Part shown: positions 1 to 8,716 of the stretch, piece by piece | Layout: every line of letters starts with the position of its first letter | Position numbering within the stretch: the first letter of the stretch is position 1 | Source of the DNA: JAHEJX01 sp041605955 | GTDB lineage: Bacteria > Actinomycetota > Acidimicrobiia > Spongiisociales > UBA5794 | Direction: 5' to 3' | Length of the DNA stretch: 64,000 nt | Assembly (NCBI GenBank): GCA_041605955.1 | Contig: JBFIXI010000011.1 | Span: 18,920-82,919 of the forward strand | Translations under genes and position numbers: made by a program | Notes under the pieces: model-generated | What the model saw: only the letters and a program-made list of their open reading frames with translations | Databases searched by the model: none | What the model was told of the DNA's origin: nothing

Positions 1-1715
1 AGCCACAGCGGCGCAGCCGCCCCGAGCTCGTTGGCAATCCGGGCGAGGTATACCGATGCCAGCCCTATGGCGGCGATGCGCAGATAGGACAGCACATTGC
101 CGATGGCGCCGATGAACTCGAGGGGCCCCATGAGCAGACCCATAACGCCGCCACTCGACGTCACCACGACGAGCCCGACTACCACCAGGGCAACAGCGGG
201 AGTCATGAGACCCTCCGGCAGTCGGCCCACGGCGACGCCGGCGACGGCAAACAAGGCAATGAGAGACACCAGCAATCCCGCCCGCTCACCGAGTTTGCGA
301 CGATCTCGGCTGCGACGCGCCTGGAGCACGCCGAGCACGAGGCCCAGGGTGACGTGGGCGGCACCGATGGCAATAGCGAAAACGAGCAGGCTCTCGACCG
401 CCTCTTCGCGGTTGATCCAGATCGGTTCCAAACCGAGCCGATGCCCGAGGTCCCCAAGAAACTCACCGTAGATAACCCCCCAAACGATGGTCCACAGCCC
501 GCCGAGCAGGAGTATGCGGGTGAGGTCCCGCAAGAAGCCCGGAGCCGTGAACCGACGCTTGACGAGTAGCACGATCGCCACCAGCACCAACCCGTACGCG
601 ATGTCACCGAGCATCATGCCGAAGAAGAGCGGAAGGAACACAGCCATCAGCAGGGACGGGTCGAATGTATTGGCGTCGGGAACGTCCAACAGCCGCACGA
701 ACGACTCGAATGGCCTCGCGACCGCCGGATTACGCAGTTGCACCGGAGGACTCTCCCCTGGTCCGGGCACGACCTCGTCGACGACGACATCGGACCCGAC
801 CTCTCGGGCCACTTCGGAGCACATCCGGTCGAACTCGTCTGTGGGTACCCAGCCCGACACCACGAACGTGTGCTGAGTGGCGCCCAGGTGCCGGATCGCA
901 GATAGCTGATCGAGGTGTCCATGGATCACCTGCCGAGCGTGTGGCCAGTCTGGATGGGACCGCACCACGTTTGCCACCGCGTCCTCCGCCGCCGCGATCT
1001 CGCCCGGCAGCTCGCCGAGGCGCCTTTGCATTGCGCTCAGTGCCTGCCGAAATGGAATCGACTCGTACTGCTCCGGGAGGCGCACTCGCGACACCTGCTC
1101 GCGCCCGAACTCGCCTTCCACGAGTTTGGCGGCGCGACGCGGGTAGATGAGGACGGCCCCGATCGTGTGTGGATCGACGTGGTCGGAGATCAGCTCGAAG
1201 TTGCCCGCCAACTCGATCGTCAAGCGATTGTTGAGCTCGGCAAGCACGCTGCTGTGCCGGGCATCGAGCAGCAAGGCGGTGGTCTCGTAACCCTGCAGTC
1301 CCGACATGTCCGGGACCATTGGCAGCAGCCGCTGCAGCGACTCGAGATGACGGGGCAATGTTTCTTGCTCGGTTCGCAGCTCGTCGACGCGGGCAACCAG
1401 CTCCGCGATCCTTGGGCCCTCGTCCTCGAGCTCTGCGCTGATTCGGTCGAGGTCGACCGGCATCGGTTCAGCGACCGTAACGGGCCGGGCCGATGCGAGG
1501 AGCTGGAGCAGGGCGTCGAGACGCGTCCGCAGGAAGCGCAGCTCCTCGATCCGCTGTAGATGCACATCGTCGACGGCGAGCGGCGGCAGCGTGAGCGTCG
1601 TGTCTTGAGCCACGTCGATGAGATGAACGCAGCCCAAACGATGCAACACGGCGAGGGTCCTGTCGAGCGTTGCCCGGTGGCCGAGCAGGCGAACTTTGGT
1701 CATGGCGGCTTGCAT
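1..1715 (-). CDS. V-type ATP synthase subunit I (3' end cut by window edge)
   Basis: Membrane stator subunit of a V/A-type rotary ATPase. The frame is open from an ATG at 1715 to base 1, about 571 codons, and leaves the window without a stop. The soluble N-terminal half is coiled-coil and charged; the C-terminal half has successive hydrophobic helices. The family hallmark NVLSYLRIAAIGLAS lies near the truncated end (about bases 55-105). The start lies one base after the stop of the G/H subunit, so the genes are translationally coupled; a second in-frame ATG at 1703 is possible. The remaining ATPase genes (K, E, C, F, A, B) would be expected to the left of the window. The family call is firm; the precise start is not. 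Confidence 0.92.
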   Translation of the reverse strand, partial: MQAAMTKVRLLGHRATLDRTLAVLHRLGCVHLIDVAQDTTLTLPPLAVDDVHLQRIEELRFLRTRLDALLQLLASARPVTVAEPMPVDLDRISAELEDEGPRIAELVARVDELRTEQETLPRHLESLQRLLPMVPDMSGLQGYETTALLLDARHSSVLAELNNRLTIELAGNFELISDHVDPHTIGAVLIYPRRAAKLVEGEFGREQVSRVRLPEQYESIPFRQALSAMQRRLGELPGEIAAAEDAVANVVRSHPDWPHARQVIHGHLDQLSAIRHLGATQHTFVVSGWVPTDEFDRMCSEVAREVGSDVVVDEVVPGPGESPPVQLRNPAVARPFESFVRLLDVPDANTFDPSLLMAVFLPLFFGMMLGDIAYGLVLVAIVLLVKRRFTAPGFLRDLTRILLLGGLWTIVWGVIYGEFLGDLGHRLGLEPIWINREEAVESLLVFAIAIGAAHVTLGLVLGVLQARRSRDRRKLGERAGLLVSLIALFAVAGVAVGRLPEGLMTPAVALVVVGLVVVTSSGGVMGLLMGPLEFIGAIGNVLSYLRIAAIGLASVYLARIANELGAAAPLW

Positions 1716-1716
1716 G

Positions 1717-2049
1717 TCAGCGTTCCCACTCCGGAGCCGGCGGCAAGACGGCCATGAGCAGCCGTTCTGCGAGATCGGCGACGTGAGGTGCCGCCAACTC
1801 CCGCAGCTGGGCGGCCTGATCGTGTCCGTCGGTGCGGATGCGGGCCGCCTCCTCGTCGGCTGCGGCTTCGGCTGCGTCGAAACGCTCCTGAGCGTGAGCC
1901 CGGCCGCGCTGTTCGGCCTCCTTATTGAGTCGGCTGGCCTCGCTTCGCGCGTCGGCCACGACCTGCTCGGCGCGCTCCCGAGCGGCCTCGACTCGGCGGG
2001 CGGCTTCCAGTTCGGCGCGGCGGATGGTCTCGATCGCTTGGTCGTTCAT
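1717..2049 (-). CDS. V-type ATPase G/H-type stalk subunit
   Basis: A 110-aa, almost entirely helical, Ala/Glu/Arg-rich protein with the heptad-like pattern of the peripheral stalk subunit (AhaH/NtpG/AtpG type) of V/A-ATPases, which pairs with subunit E. Its ATG overlaps the TGA of the D subunit as ATGA, and its stop is one base before the I subunit start. The role is inferred from composition, length and position between D and I, since such coiled-coil proteins carry few diagnostic residues. Confidence 0.8.
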   Translation of the reverse strand: MNDQAIETIRRAELEAARRVEAARERAEQVVADARSEASRLNKEAEQRGRAHAQERFDAAEAAADEEAARIRTDGHDQAAQLRELAAPHVADLAERLLMAVLPPAPEWER

Positions 2050-2690
2050 CGCGCCACCCCGCTCCGAAAGCCAGGTCTCCGCTTTTTGAACCGCTTGAGG
2101 CGGAACCGGTCCTGGCGCTCGCGCTCCTCCATTTGGGATGCGATCCGCGCAATCTCCTGGCGAAGCCGAGGGATGATCACGGTGTCGAGCGCGTTCACGC
2201 GGCGAGTCGTCCTGCCGATTTCCTCGGAGAGCCGCCGCAGTCGAACTTCCTGCGCCGCCAGGCGCAACGTCTGCTCGATGATTGCCTCGAAGCCGGCAGC
2301 GGCGGCGTCGATGTGGGGACTGCTGCCTCCGGCTGTGTAACCACGACCAAAGCGTGGGCGCCCCAGCGCCTCGAACTCGATGTCGGCGATACGAACCCCC
2401 ATCACGCTGGACGGTCGCGCACTCAAAGCCAAGTCGCGCCGGGCCGCTAGGGCCGCCGAGCCCACCGCTTCGGGTCCATCGGCGATCTCGGCGTCGGCCA
2501 GCGCCCGGCGTCCTGCGGCCGCCGTGCGGTCTAGTTGGCCGGCTTCGGCCAGAGCCTGCTGGGCAGCCCGACGAAACTCCTCCATAAGCCGGTCCCGCTT
2601 GCGTTCGAGCAGGTCCAAGCCTCGATGAGCCAGGTCCAGGCGCGTTCGCCGAGAGAGCAGGGCGGTGCGATTGACGGGCACTTGCTCCAT
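2046..2690 (-). CDS. V-type ATP synthase subunit D
   Basis: Central rotor shaft subunit of the V/A-type ATPase (214 aa, the usual family length). The N-terminal segment PVNRTALLSRRTRLDLAHRG and the C-terminal RTTRRVNALDTVIIPRL segment are typical of NtpD/AtpD, which forms a long antiparallel coiled coil inside the A3B3 hexamer. It is the first gene of the operon seen here and is followed by G/H with an ATGA overlap. In many V/A operons D comes last, after A and B, so a D-first order is a rearrangement worth noting. Confidence 0.93.
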   Translation of the reverse strand: MEQVPVNRTALLSRRTRLDLAHRGLDLLERKRDRLMEEFRRAAQQALAEAGQLDRTAAAGRRALADAEIADGPEAVGSAALAARRDLALSARPSSVMGVRIADIEFEALGRPRFGRGYTAGGSSPHIDAAAAGFEAIIEQTLRLAAQEVRLRRLSEEIGRTTRRVNALDTVIIPRLRQEIARIASQMEERERQDRFRLKRFKKRRPGFRSGVAR

Positions 2691-2813
2691 GGAGCCTCTC
2701 TCGGATCGCCTGATTATGGCTCAGTATGCGGACTGGTTTCCTTCATGCCGAGGGCCATGAGTCCCGACTTGTTCGGGAATCAATGACCGGCGGGTCTACG
2801 TGCCGGCCCGCTA

Positions 2814-3083
2814 GTGGCGGCAGGCTTTCGAGGCGACGCTGCGCCCGAACCTCCTACCCTGATTGACCGGGAGGATGACATCTCGGACCGCCACAGCAAA
2901 AAACGGGCCACCATGGCCCGCAATCTCGAGGCCGCCACGGGAAGGACGGTCGCCGAGTGGGTTGCCACCGTCGATGCCAGCGGCCTGGTGGGCTTCCGCG
3001 AGATCGTCGACTGGCTGAAACGGGAACACGCCCTGGGCCATTTCCGGGCCCGACTCGTGGCGGAAGCACATCGTGACCGGTGA
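2814..3083 (+). CDS. DUF4287-type small protein
   Basis: An 89-aa protein whose core (MARNLEAATGRTVAEWV and the following IVDWLKREHALGHFRA) matches the DUF4287 family of small helical proteins, often found beside DNA-binding-like or DUF5655 proteins. It is 15 bp upstream of a GNAT gene in the same orientation, so the two are probably co-transcribed. The GTG start at 2814 has no good ribosome-binding site and the true start may be further in. The function of the family is unknown to me. Confidence 0.7.
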   Translation: MAAGFRGDAAPEPPTLIDREDDISDRHSKKRATMARNLEAATGRTVAEWVATVDASGLVGFREIVDWLKREHALGHFRARLVAEAHRDR

Positions 3084-3098
3084 AACGGAATCACCCTC

Positions 3099-3512
3099 AT
3101 GACGGCGATCGACTACCACTGGCGCGGCACATTCACCAATGAAGAGTTGGCGGCGCTACACGCGGAAGCCTTCGAACATGAAGTGCTCGCAGAGGATTGG
3201 CAATCGCTCACTGCCGCCCACAGCCTCGGCTGGGTGACCGCGCGGCGAAGCGACGAGCTCGTCGGGTTCGTCAACGTGATTTGGGACGGAGCAGCCCACG
3301 CCTGGATCCAGGACACGATTGTCGCATCGGGTGTACGTCGCGGCGGTGTCGGAACCCGGATGGTCAAAACGGCAGAACTAGCGGCGAGAAGCGCCGGTTG
3401 TGAATGGCTCCATGTCGACTTCGACGAACATCTGGCGCCGTTCTACTTCGATGCTTGCGGATTCACCCCCACCAAGGCCGGCCTGATCAATCTCGCCGCC
3501 ACGATCGACTAG
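3099..3512 (+). CDS. GNAT family N-acetyltransferase
   Basis: A 137-aa single-domain acetyltransferase of the GNAT fold. The acetyl-CoA pyrophosphate-binding loop appears as VRRGGVGTRMVKTAELAA (R/Q-x-x-G-x-G/A type), followed by the beta5/C-terminal segment ending FYFDACGFTPTKAGLI, the usual FYxxxGF GNAT signature. The acceptor substrate cannot be read from sequence. It follows the DUF4287 gene by 15 bp and overlaps the converging MmcQ/YjbR gene by 4 bp. Confidence 0.85.
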   Translation: MTAIDYHWRGTFTNEELAALHAEAFEHEVLAEDWQSLTAAHSLGWVTARRSDELVGFVNVIWDGAAHAWIQDTIVASGVRRGGVGTRMVKTAELAARSAGCEWLHVDFDEHLAPFYFDACGFTPTKAGLINLAATID

Positions 3513-3877
3513 CCCTCGGCGCGACCCGCCTGCTCCCACCCTTCCGGCCGGCGGCTCTTGGGGAGTTTGCCGACGACGGTGAGATAGGAATCGTCGATGG
3601 CCTCGAAGAGCTCCTCGTCAGGAATTGCCCCGTTGCAGCGAAGTGTGTTCCAGCCGGACCTGCCGATGTAAGCCATCACCGACGCATCGTCGGGATATCG
3701 GAGGAGCCACTCGTCCGCCTCGTCCCGGCTCGCCCCGCATTTCACCCCAACCGCGTCCTCGCCGAGGAAAGCGAAGATCTTCTTGTCGACCTTGGCGACG
3801 ATATCTCCCTCCCAGGGCTGATCCTCCCAAGCACCCGGCTTGGCGAGGCAATAGGCGAGTAGCTCCTCATACGTCAT
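3509..3877 (-). CDS. MmcQ/YjbR family protein
   Basis: A 122-aa protein with the complete MmcQ/YjbR fold, a CyaY-like alpha/beta domain: an N-terminal YCLAKPGAWEDQPWEGD motif, the KIFAFLGE strand and the terminal SYLTVVGKLPKS segment. Family members have been proposed to bind DNA, but the biochemical role is not settled. It converges on and slightly overlaps the GNAT gene. The ATG start fits the normal family length. Confidence 0.9.
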   Translation of the reverse strand: MTYEELLAYCLAKPGAWEDQPWEGDIVAKVDKKIFAFLGEDAVGVKCGASRDEADEWLLRYPDDASVMAYIGRSGWNTLRCNGAIPDEELFEAIDDSYLTVVGKLPKSRRPEGWEQAGRAEG

Positions 3878-4031
3878 CGCAACCGTGGTCTCGGAGGACA
3901 GATCTGGGGCTCACCTGCTCAGTATGACCGTCGGGTGGCGTCCCCGCGTGCTGTCGCGGATGCAGTTGTCACGACCTCGCAGCAAAGTCGATCATCTACC
4001 GGGAACCGAGCCGCAGTGCGGAGGAGGAACC

Positions 4032-4385
4032 ATGAACCCGGCCCCGATCAAGCCGCTCGCAACCGTGGAGGATCTGAAGCGACTCGACATTCGGGTGGGC
4101 ACGATCACGGAGGTCGCCAACGTTGTCGGGTCGCGCAAGCTGGTGAAGCTGGTCGTGAGCTTCGGAGATCACACGCGGTCGATTCTCGCCGGCCTCAAGC
4201 AGGAGCGCGACGACCCTGCAGAGGTGGCGGGACGGCAGGCTCTCTTCGTGGTGAATCTGGCGGCGCGGCAGATGGCCGGCGAGACCTCCGAAGGCATGCT
4301 GCTCGACATCGGCCACGCGGACGGCATCACGCCGGTACTGGCCACACCGGAGCGACCGGTTCCGGACGGCGCCCGCGTCGGCTGA
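4032..4385 (+). CDS. tRNA-binding (EMAPII/CsaA-like OB-fold) protein
   Basis: A 117-aa stand-alone tRNA-binding domain of the kind fused to the C-terminus of MetRS and PheRS. The signature LDIRVGTITEV is followed by a KLVKLVVSFGD strand and the HADGITPVLAT C-terminal region. CsaA-like proteins of this size have been described as export-related chaperones, and others simply bind tRNA. The ATG at 4032 was chosen over the longer frame because GAGGAGGA lies 4-12 bases upstream. The gene appears monocistronic. Confidence 0.88.
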   Translation: MNPAPIKPLATVEDLKRLDIRVGTITEVANVVGSRKLVKLVVSFGDHTRSILAGLKQERDDPAEVAGRQALFVVNLAARQMAGETSEGMLLDIGHADGITPVLATPERPVPDGARVG

Positions 4386-4459
4386 AGCCGTCTGACCACC
4401 GAGCGCGTCCGCGACACGCGCGATAGAGTCCCCCTCCAGAGGCTGAGGAGGGAAGCACA

Positions 4460-7312
4460 GTGCGGCGAGTGCTGGCATCGGTGGCGGCGGCAACAACGGT
4501 TTTGGCTTTGATGACCCCGACGGGGGCGGTTGCCCAACCCGAAGCGGAGGAGATACCGGGGCTCCAACAGCGAGCAGTGGTGGTACGGGATAGCGACGGC
4601 ATCCCCCACATCTACGCCCGCAACATGCATGACCTCCTCTTCATGCAGGGCTGGGTCCACGCCGAGGACCGCCTCTTCCAGATGGACTTCTTCCGCCGCA
4701 CCGCCAGCGGCACCTTGGCCGAGCTCGTCGGTCCGGCTGCGCTGGGAAGTGACGTCGAGCTGCGCACGTTGGGCTTGCGCCGCGCCGCCGAGCGGTCGAT
4801 CCCCCTGTTGAGCGACGCGGCGCGCGCTGAGGTCGAGGCTTACGCGGCGGGAATCAATGCCTGGGTGGCGGCCCATCCGCTGCCGCCCGAGTACGGAGTT
4901 CTCGAGCTGACGACGTTTGAACCGTGGACCGGGGTGGACAGCGCCGTCATCTCCAAGCTATTCGCTTTTTCGCTGTCCTTCGACCTCGATATCGGGCTCA
5001 CCGAGATCTTCCTGACATACGTCGGAGCCGGCGGGGCGCTCGGATTCGACGGCGCCGCCCTGTTCTCCGAAGACCTGTTCCGTAGCGCCCCCTTCGATCC
5101 GGCCTCGACCGTTCCCGACGCCACCGTGGCGGCGCCCGCCGCCAACGCCCCCACCGCCAACACCCGCGCCGCAGACGTGGCGAGCGGGGCGATCGACCCT
5201 GCCGTGCTCGGACTGATCGCCGACTACCGGGACCGCATCGACGGCATCCCGTTGCTAGAAGCGGCGCTCGAGCTCGACGAGGCGCAGGGCAGCAACGAGT
5301 GGGCGGTGAGCGGCGACCACACCGCCAACGGTCGCGCCATCATGGCCAACGATCCCCACCTGGCGCTCGACACCCCGGCTGTCTTCTACCAGAACCATCT
5401 AGTCGTGCGGGGCGCCGGCAACGCCGATTCCGTCAACGCGATCGGATCGAGCTTCGCCGGGGCCCCATACGTCATCTTGGGTCAGAACCGGCGGATTGCC
5501 TGGGGCGCCACCACCAACCCGATGGACGTCACCGACACCTACCAGGAGCAGGTCGTACCCGACCCGACATCGCCCAGCGGACTGAGCACGATGTACCAGG
5601 GCAACCCGGAGCCGATCATCCCCATCCCCGTCGAGTTTCGCGCCAACCAGCTCGATGGCCTGCCCGACAACATCGCCGTGGTGCCACCCGGAGGGCCGAT
5701 CCCGCCGGTGGTGCTCATCGTGCCCCGGCGCAACAACGGCCCCATCGTGGCAATCGATCCCGCCGCCGGCTTCGCCCTCAGCGTGCAGTACACGGGATTC
5801 TCTGGAACTCGGGAGACGGAGACGTTCCGTACGTGGAACATGGCGCGCAGCCTGGACGACTTCCGTGCCGGTCTCGAGACCTTCGATGTGGGCTCGCAGA
5901 ACTGGGCCTACACCGACGTCGAGGGCAACATCGCCTACTTCGTAAGCGCCGAGATGCCGCTGCGGGAGGACCTGCAGGCCGGTTTCGTTGCCGGCACCCC
6001 GCCGTGGCTGATCCGCAACGGCACCGGCGGCAACGAATGGCTGCCGGTCACCACGCCGCAACCCGGCCAAGCGATCCCCTACGAGATCCTTCCCCAGGAC
6101 GAGCTACCTCACCTCGTCAACCCCCCGACCGGCTTCTTCGTCAACGCCAACAACGACCCCGCTGGCACCACGCTCGACAACGATCCGCTGAACCAGCTCC
6201 GTCCCGGCGGCGGCATCTACTACCTCAATCCGGGCTATGCCATCGGCACCCGCGCCGGGCGCATCACTGATGCGCTCACCGACAAGCTGGCCGCTGGGCC
6301 GGTCAATCGCGCCGACATGGCGGAGATCCAGGGTGATGTGGTGCTGCTGGATGCGCAAGTGCTGACGCCGTACGTCACCCAGGCATTCGCCAATGCCACC
6401 GCATCGGGGGCCCACCCGGCCCTGTCCGCCCTCGCCGCAGACCCCCGAGTGGCCGAGGCGGTCGAACGGCTCGCCGGCTGGGATCACACCACGCCGACCG
6501 GCGTGGCCGAGGGCTATGACTTCGACGACGTCGACGGGGTGCGTACCCCGCCTACAGCCGCTGAGGTCGATGCCAGCATCGCCGCCACGATCTACTCGGT
6601 GTGGCGCGGCCAGATGATCGGCAACACGATCGACGCCACGCTCGCCGCCCTTGGCGGACTGCCCGCACCGGGAAGCGGAGAGGCGATGAAGGCGCTGCGC
6701 AACCTCCTGGACAACCACGCCGCCACCGGCGGCGTCGGCGCCTCCGGGGTCGACTTCTTCGCAGTGCCGGGGATCCCCAACGCTGACCAGCGGCGCGACC
6801 TGATCATCCTCCAGAGCCTGGTCGACGGACTCGACCTGTTGGCCGGGCCGGCGTTCGCCCCCGCGTTCAGTGGCTCGACCGATCAGGGCGATTACCGCTG
6901 GGGCCGGCTGCACCGGGTCGTGTTCGACCATCCGCTCGGCCCACCGTTCGACACGCCACCAGCCGGAGGGGCTTTTCTGCCGTCGTTCCCCGATCTGCCC
7001 GGCGTGGCCACCGACGGAGGGTTCGGCGTCGTCGATGCCTCCAGCCACTCCGCCCGTGCCGATGACGCCGACGACTTCATGTTCGGCGGCGGCCCCGTGC
7101 GTCGCTACGTCGGGGGCCAAGGCCTCGGCACCCGGATCACCGGGAGATCCAGCTTGCCGGGTGGCGAGAGCGGCGTGCTGGGCAGCCCGTTCTACGTGAA
7201 CCTGCTGCCGGAGTGGCTCACCAACGAGTCGCATCGCCACCTCACCAACCTCGGTGAGGTGATCAGGGACGCCTCGTCGCGTGAGGTGTTCGAGCCGGCC
7301 CGCAGCCGCTAG
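4460..7312 (+). CDS. Secreted penicillin acylase family hydrolase
   Basis: A 950-aa Ntn-hydrolase precursor of the penicillin amidase family, which hydrolyses amides such as beta-lactam side chains or acyl-homoserine lactones. The first 25 or so residues form a signal peptide ending near AVAQ. The alpha-chain contains the family motif DGIPHIYARN and MQGWVHAEDRLFQMD. The predicted nucleophile is Ser278 in QGSNEWAVSG, which would become the N-terminus of the beta-chain after autocleavage. Downstream are the FVNANNDP and WGRLHRVVFDHP segments. It is longer than the approx. 800-aa classical enzymes, with extra length in the beta-chain. The GTG start has GAGGAGGGA upstream. The physiological substrate cannot be told from sequence. 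Confidence 0.93.
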   Translation: MRRVLASVAAATTVLALMTPTGAVAQPEAEEIPGLQQRAVVVRDSDGIPHIYARNMHDLLFMQGWVHAEDRLFQMDFFRRTASGTLAELVGPAALGSDVELRTLGLRRAAERSIPLLSDAARAEVEAYAAGINAWVAAHPLPPEYGVLELTTFEPWTGVDSAVISKLFAFSLSFDLDIGLTEIFLTYVGAGGALGFDGAALFSEDLFRSAPFDPASTVPDATVAAPAANAPTANTRAADVASGAIDPAVLGLIADYRDRIDGIPLLEAALELDEAQGSNEWAVSGDHTANGRAIMANDPHLALDTPAVFYQNHLVVRGAGNADSVNAIGSSFAGAPYVILGQNRRIAWGATTNPMDVTDTYQEQVVPDPTSPSGLSTMYQGNPEPIIPIPVEFRANQLDGLPDNIAVVPPGGPIPPVVLIVPRRNNGPIVAIDPAAGFALSVQYTGFSGTRETETFRTWNMARSLDDFRAGLETFDVGSQNWAYTDVEGNIAYFVSAEMPLREDLQAGFVAGTPPWLIRNGTGGNEWLPVTTPQPGQAIPYEILPQDELPHLVNPPTGFFVNANNDPAGTTLDNDPLNQLRPGGGIYYLNPGYAIGTRAGRITDALTDKLAAGPVNRADMAEIQGDVVLLDAQVLTPYVTQAFANATASGAHPALSALAADPRVAEAVERLAGWDHTTPTGVAEGYDFDDVDGVRTPPTAAEVDASIAATIYSVWRGQMIGNTIDATLAALGGLPAPGSGEAMKALRNLLDNHAATGGVGASGVDFFAVPGIPNADQRRDLIILQSLVDGLDLLAGPAFAPAFSGSTDQGDYRWGRLHRVVFDHPLGPPFDTPPAGGAFLPSFPDLPGVATDGGFGVVDASSHSARADDADDFMFGGGPVRRYVGGQGLGTRITGRSSLPGGESGVLGSPFYVNLLPEWLTNESHRHLTNLGEVIRDASSREVFEPARSR

Positions 7313-7433
7313 CCGGCTCGCGAGCCCGCCGGACCGGTTGCGGCGGTCCTCTCTATTCCGCGGCGGCTGGAACCAGAGGCGGTCGGCCGGTGTATGGAGG
7401 GTGTATCCATCTCGTCTCAGAGCAGAGGCGTCT

Positions 7434-7976
7434 ATGGCAGCACACCGCAGCCGGCTGGTCGCCCTAACCGGTCTGGCATTGAGGTTGGGGCTCTCGGTAG
7501 CAGCAAGCGCTACGCAAGCCGCCGCGCCGCGTTCCACCGACCCACCGGGAACGAGCCCTCCCCCAACCAATGGCCTCGGCGTCGACTGTAGGGACGTAGT
7601 CAAAGAGGGGGAGCTTCCGACCTGGGCCGCCGCCGCCCGGATCGACCACGCCCGATACGTGATCTCCGCCGATGGGCTTGCGCTTGGAGTGTTGTGGGCC
7701 GACCCCATGGTGGCCGGCCAACCTGGCCCCGACCAACCCAGCAACAAGATCCTATGGATCGTCAATCGGCCCCGCGAGGGGAGCGATCTGGTGGTAACCG
7801 CCCAACCGCACGAACGCAGCGCGCCCACGCTTGCCCACTCGTTCGAGGCGAACTCCGGTCCCGGCGAGATCTATCCCTCGATCATCGACGTACCCGAGGC
7901 CGGCTGCTGGGAGATGCAGCTGGAGTGGGCGGGACATCAGACAGCGCTCCTCGTTCCATACGAGGAGCAGGCCTAG
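7434..7976 (+). CDS. Exported protein of unknown function
   Basis: A 180-aa protein with an Arg-led hydrophobic N-terminus (SRLVALTGLALRLGLSVAAS) that looks like a signal peptide, a short Pro/Thr linker, and a beta-rich domain with two cysteines (near GVDCRDVV and EAGCWEMQL). The C-terminal pattern, with CWxxxLxWxG, resembles small secreted beta-sandwich domains, but I recognise no named family. ATG 7434 was chosen because it gives a signal peptide; the open frame extends further upstream. It lies 121 bp after the acylase. Confidence 0.65.
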   Translation: MAAHRSRLVALTGLALRLGLSVAASATQAAAPRSTDPPGTSPPPTNGLGVDCRDVVKEGELPTWAAAARIDHARYVISADGLALGVLWADPMVAGQPGPDQPSNKILWIVNRPREGSDLVVTAQPHERSAPTLAHSFEANSGPGEIYPSIIDVPEAGCWEMQLEWAGHQTALLVPYEEQA

Positions 7977-8102
7977 CGAAACGACGGTCGAAGCCGCCTT
8001 CGACGGTCTGAATCTGCCGAAGCGAGGTCACCGTCACCTCAGCCTGAACGGAGTGACCAGACCCGCCTCGGTCGGCGGCGGCTTCGAGACGGCCCGAAGC
8101 TG

Positions 8103-8444
8103 CTAGTCGCCGGGCGGCCGGTAGCTCTGCATCACGTCGCTGAGCTGGCCATCCACTTCGCTGACATCCGTCAGGCCATAGATCCGGATGTCCTCGAGCC
8201 CCCCGCCGGCTTTGGCTATCAGGGCGCTGGCTGCGTTCTGGGCCTCTCCTTCTGCCCGGAACTCACCCTCCATGATGTAGGCGACGTTCCACTCCCCTCC
8301 CGAGACGGCGTAGAAGTCGACCAGCCGGGCGTCGTTGGCCTCGACGACGGATTCGATCATCTTGCGACGGCCCGCCAGGCCTTCTTTGAGAACCCCGGCG
8401 GCGCCGGCGGCGGAGTAGCGCGCCATCACGAGCGCTCTGTACAT
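8103..8444 (-). CDS. GYD domain-containing protein
   Basis: A 113-aa ferredoxin-like alpha/beta-barrel-type protein. It opens with YRALVMARYSAAGAAGVLKE, carries AVSGGEWNVAYIMEG where typical members have the GxYD turn, and ends in the usual short helix. Members are small, probably dimeric proteins without an assigned reaction. The central Asp of the GYD turn is replaced here (GEWN), so this is a divergent member. It is monocistronic. Confidence 0.75.
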   Translation of the reverse strand: MYRALVMARYSAAGAAGVLKEGLAGRRKMIESVVEANDARLVDFYAVSGGEWNVAYIMEGEFRAEGEAQNAASALIAKAGGGLEDIRIYGLTDVSEVDGQLSDVMQSYRPPGD

Positions 8445-8520
8445 GAAAACCTCCCCGTCTCTTCAAACATACCGATGCTCGGCCGGTGGTGGCGAAGACG
8501 CCCCGACTGCGGTCTTTCTC

Positions 8521-8650
8521 TCAGGCCGGGAGCCGCTCCTCGAGGTGGTCGGCTACCCGCACCGCGTTGGCGATGATCGCGAGCCTCGGATTGACCGCCC
8601 CACGCCGCCACCGGGTGTCCGTTTCAGGCGTGGTCTGTCGGGGAGTTGCT
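8521..8650 (-). pseudogene. C-terminal remnant of a GMC-type flavin oxidoreductase
   Basis: On the minus strand, one frame ending in TGA at 8521-8523 reads AVNPRLAIIANAVRVADHL near its end. That closely resembles the conserved C-terminal NPxLTIxANALRxADHL element of glucose-methanol-choline oxidoreductases, which positions the FAD. No start and no upstream FAD-binding half are present, and the adjacent DM13 gene occupies the space where the rest should be. I read it as a leftover of a deleted gene; chance resemblance over about 25 residues is possible. Confidence 0.45.
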
Positions 8651-8716
8651 GCGGGCCCGGCGCTGCGTCACAGCCAGCTAGTCGCCGGCCCGGAGGCGGC
8701 GCCCACCGGCGGTTGA

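Noticed and set aside
6104..7828. 574-codon minus-strand open frame opposite the penicillin acylase
   Set aside because: Antisense to a clear enzyme gene; its sequence is Arg/Gly/Val-rich without motifs, as expected from reading a high-GC gene backwards.
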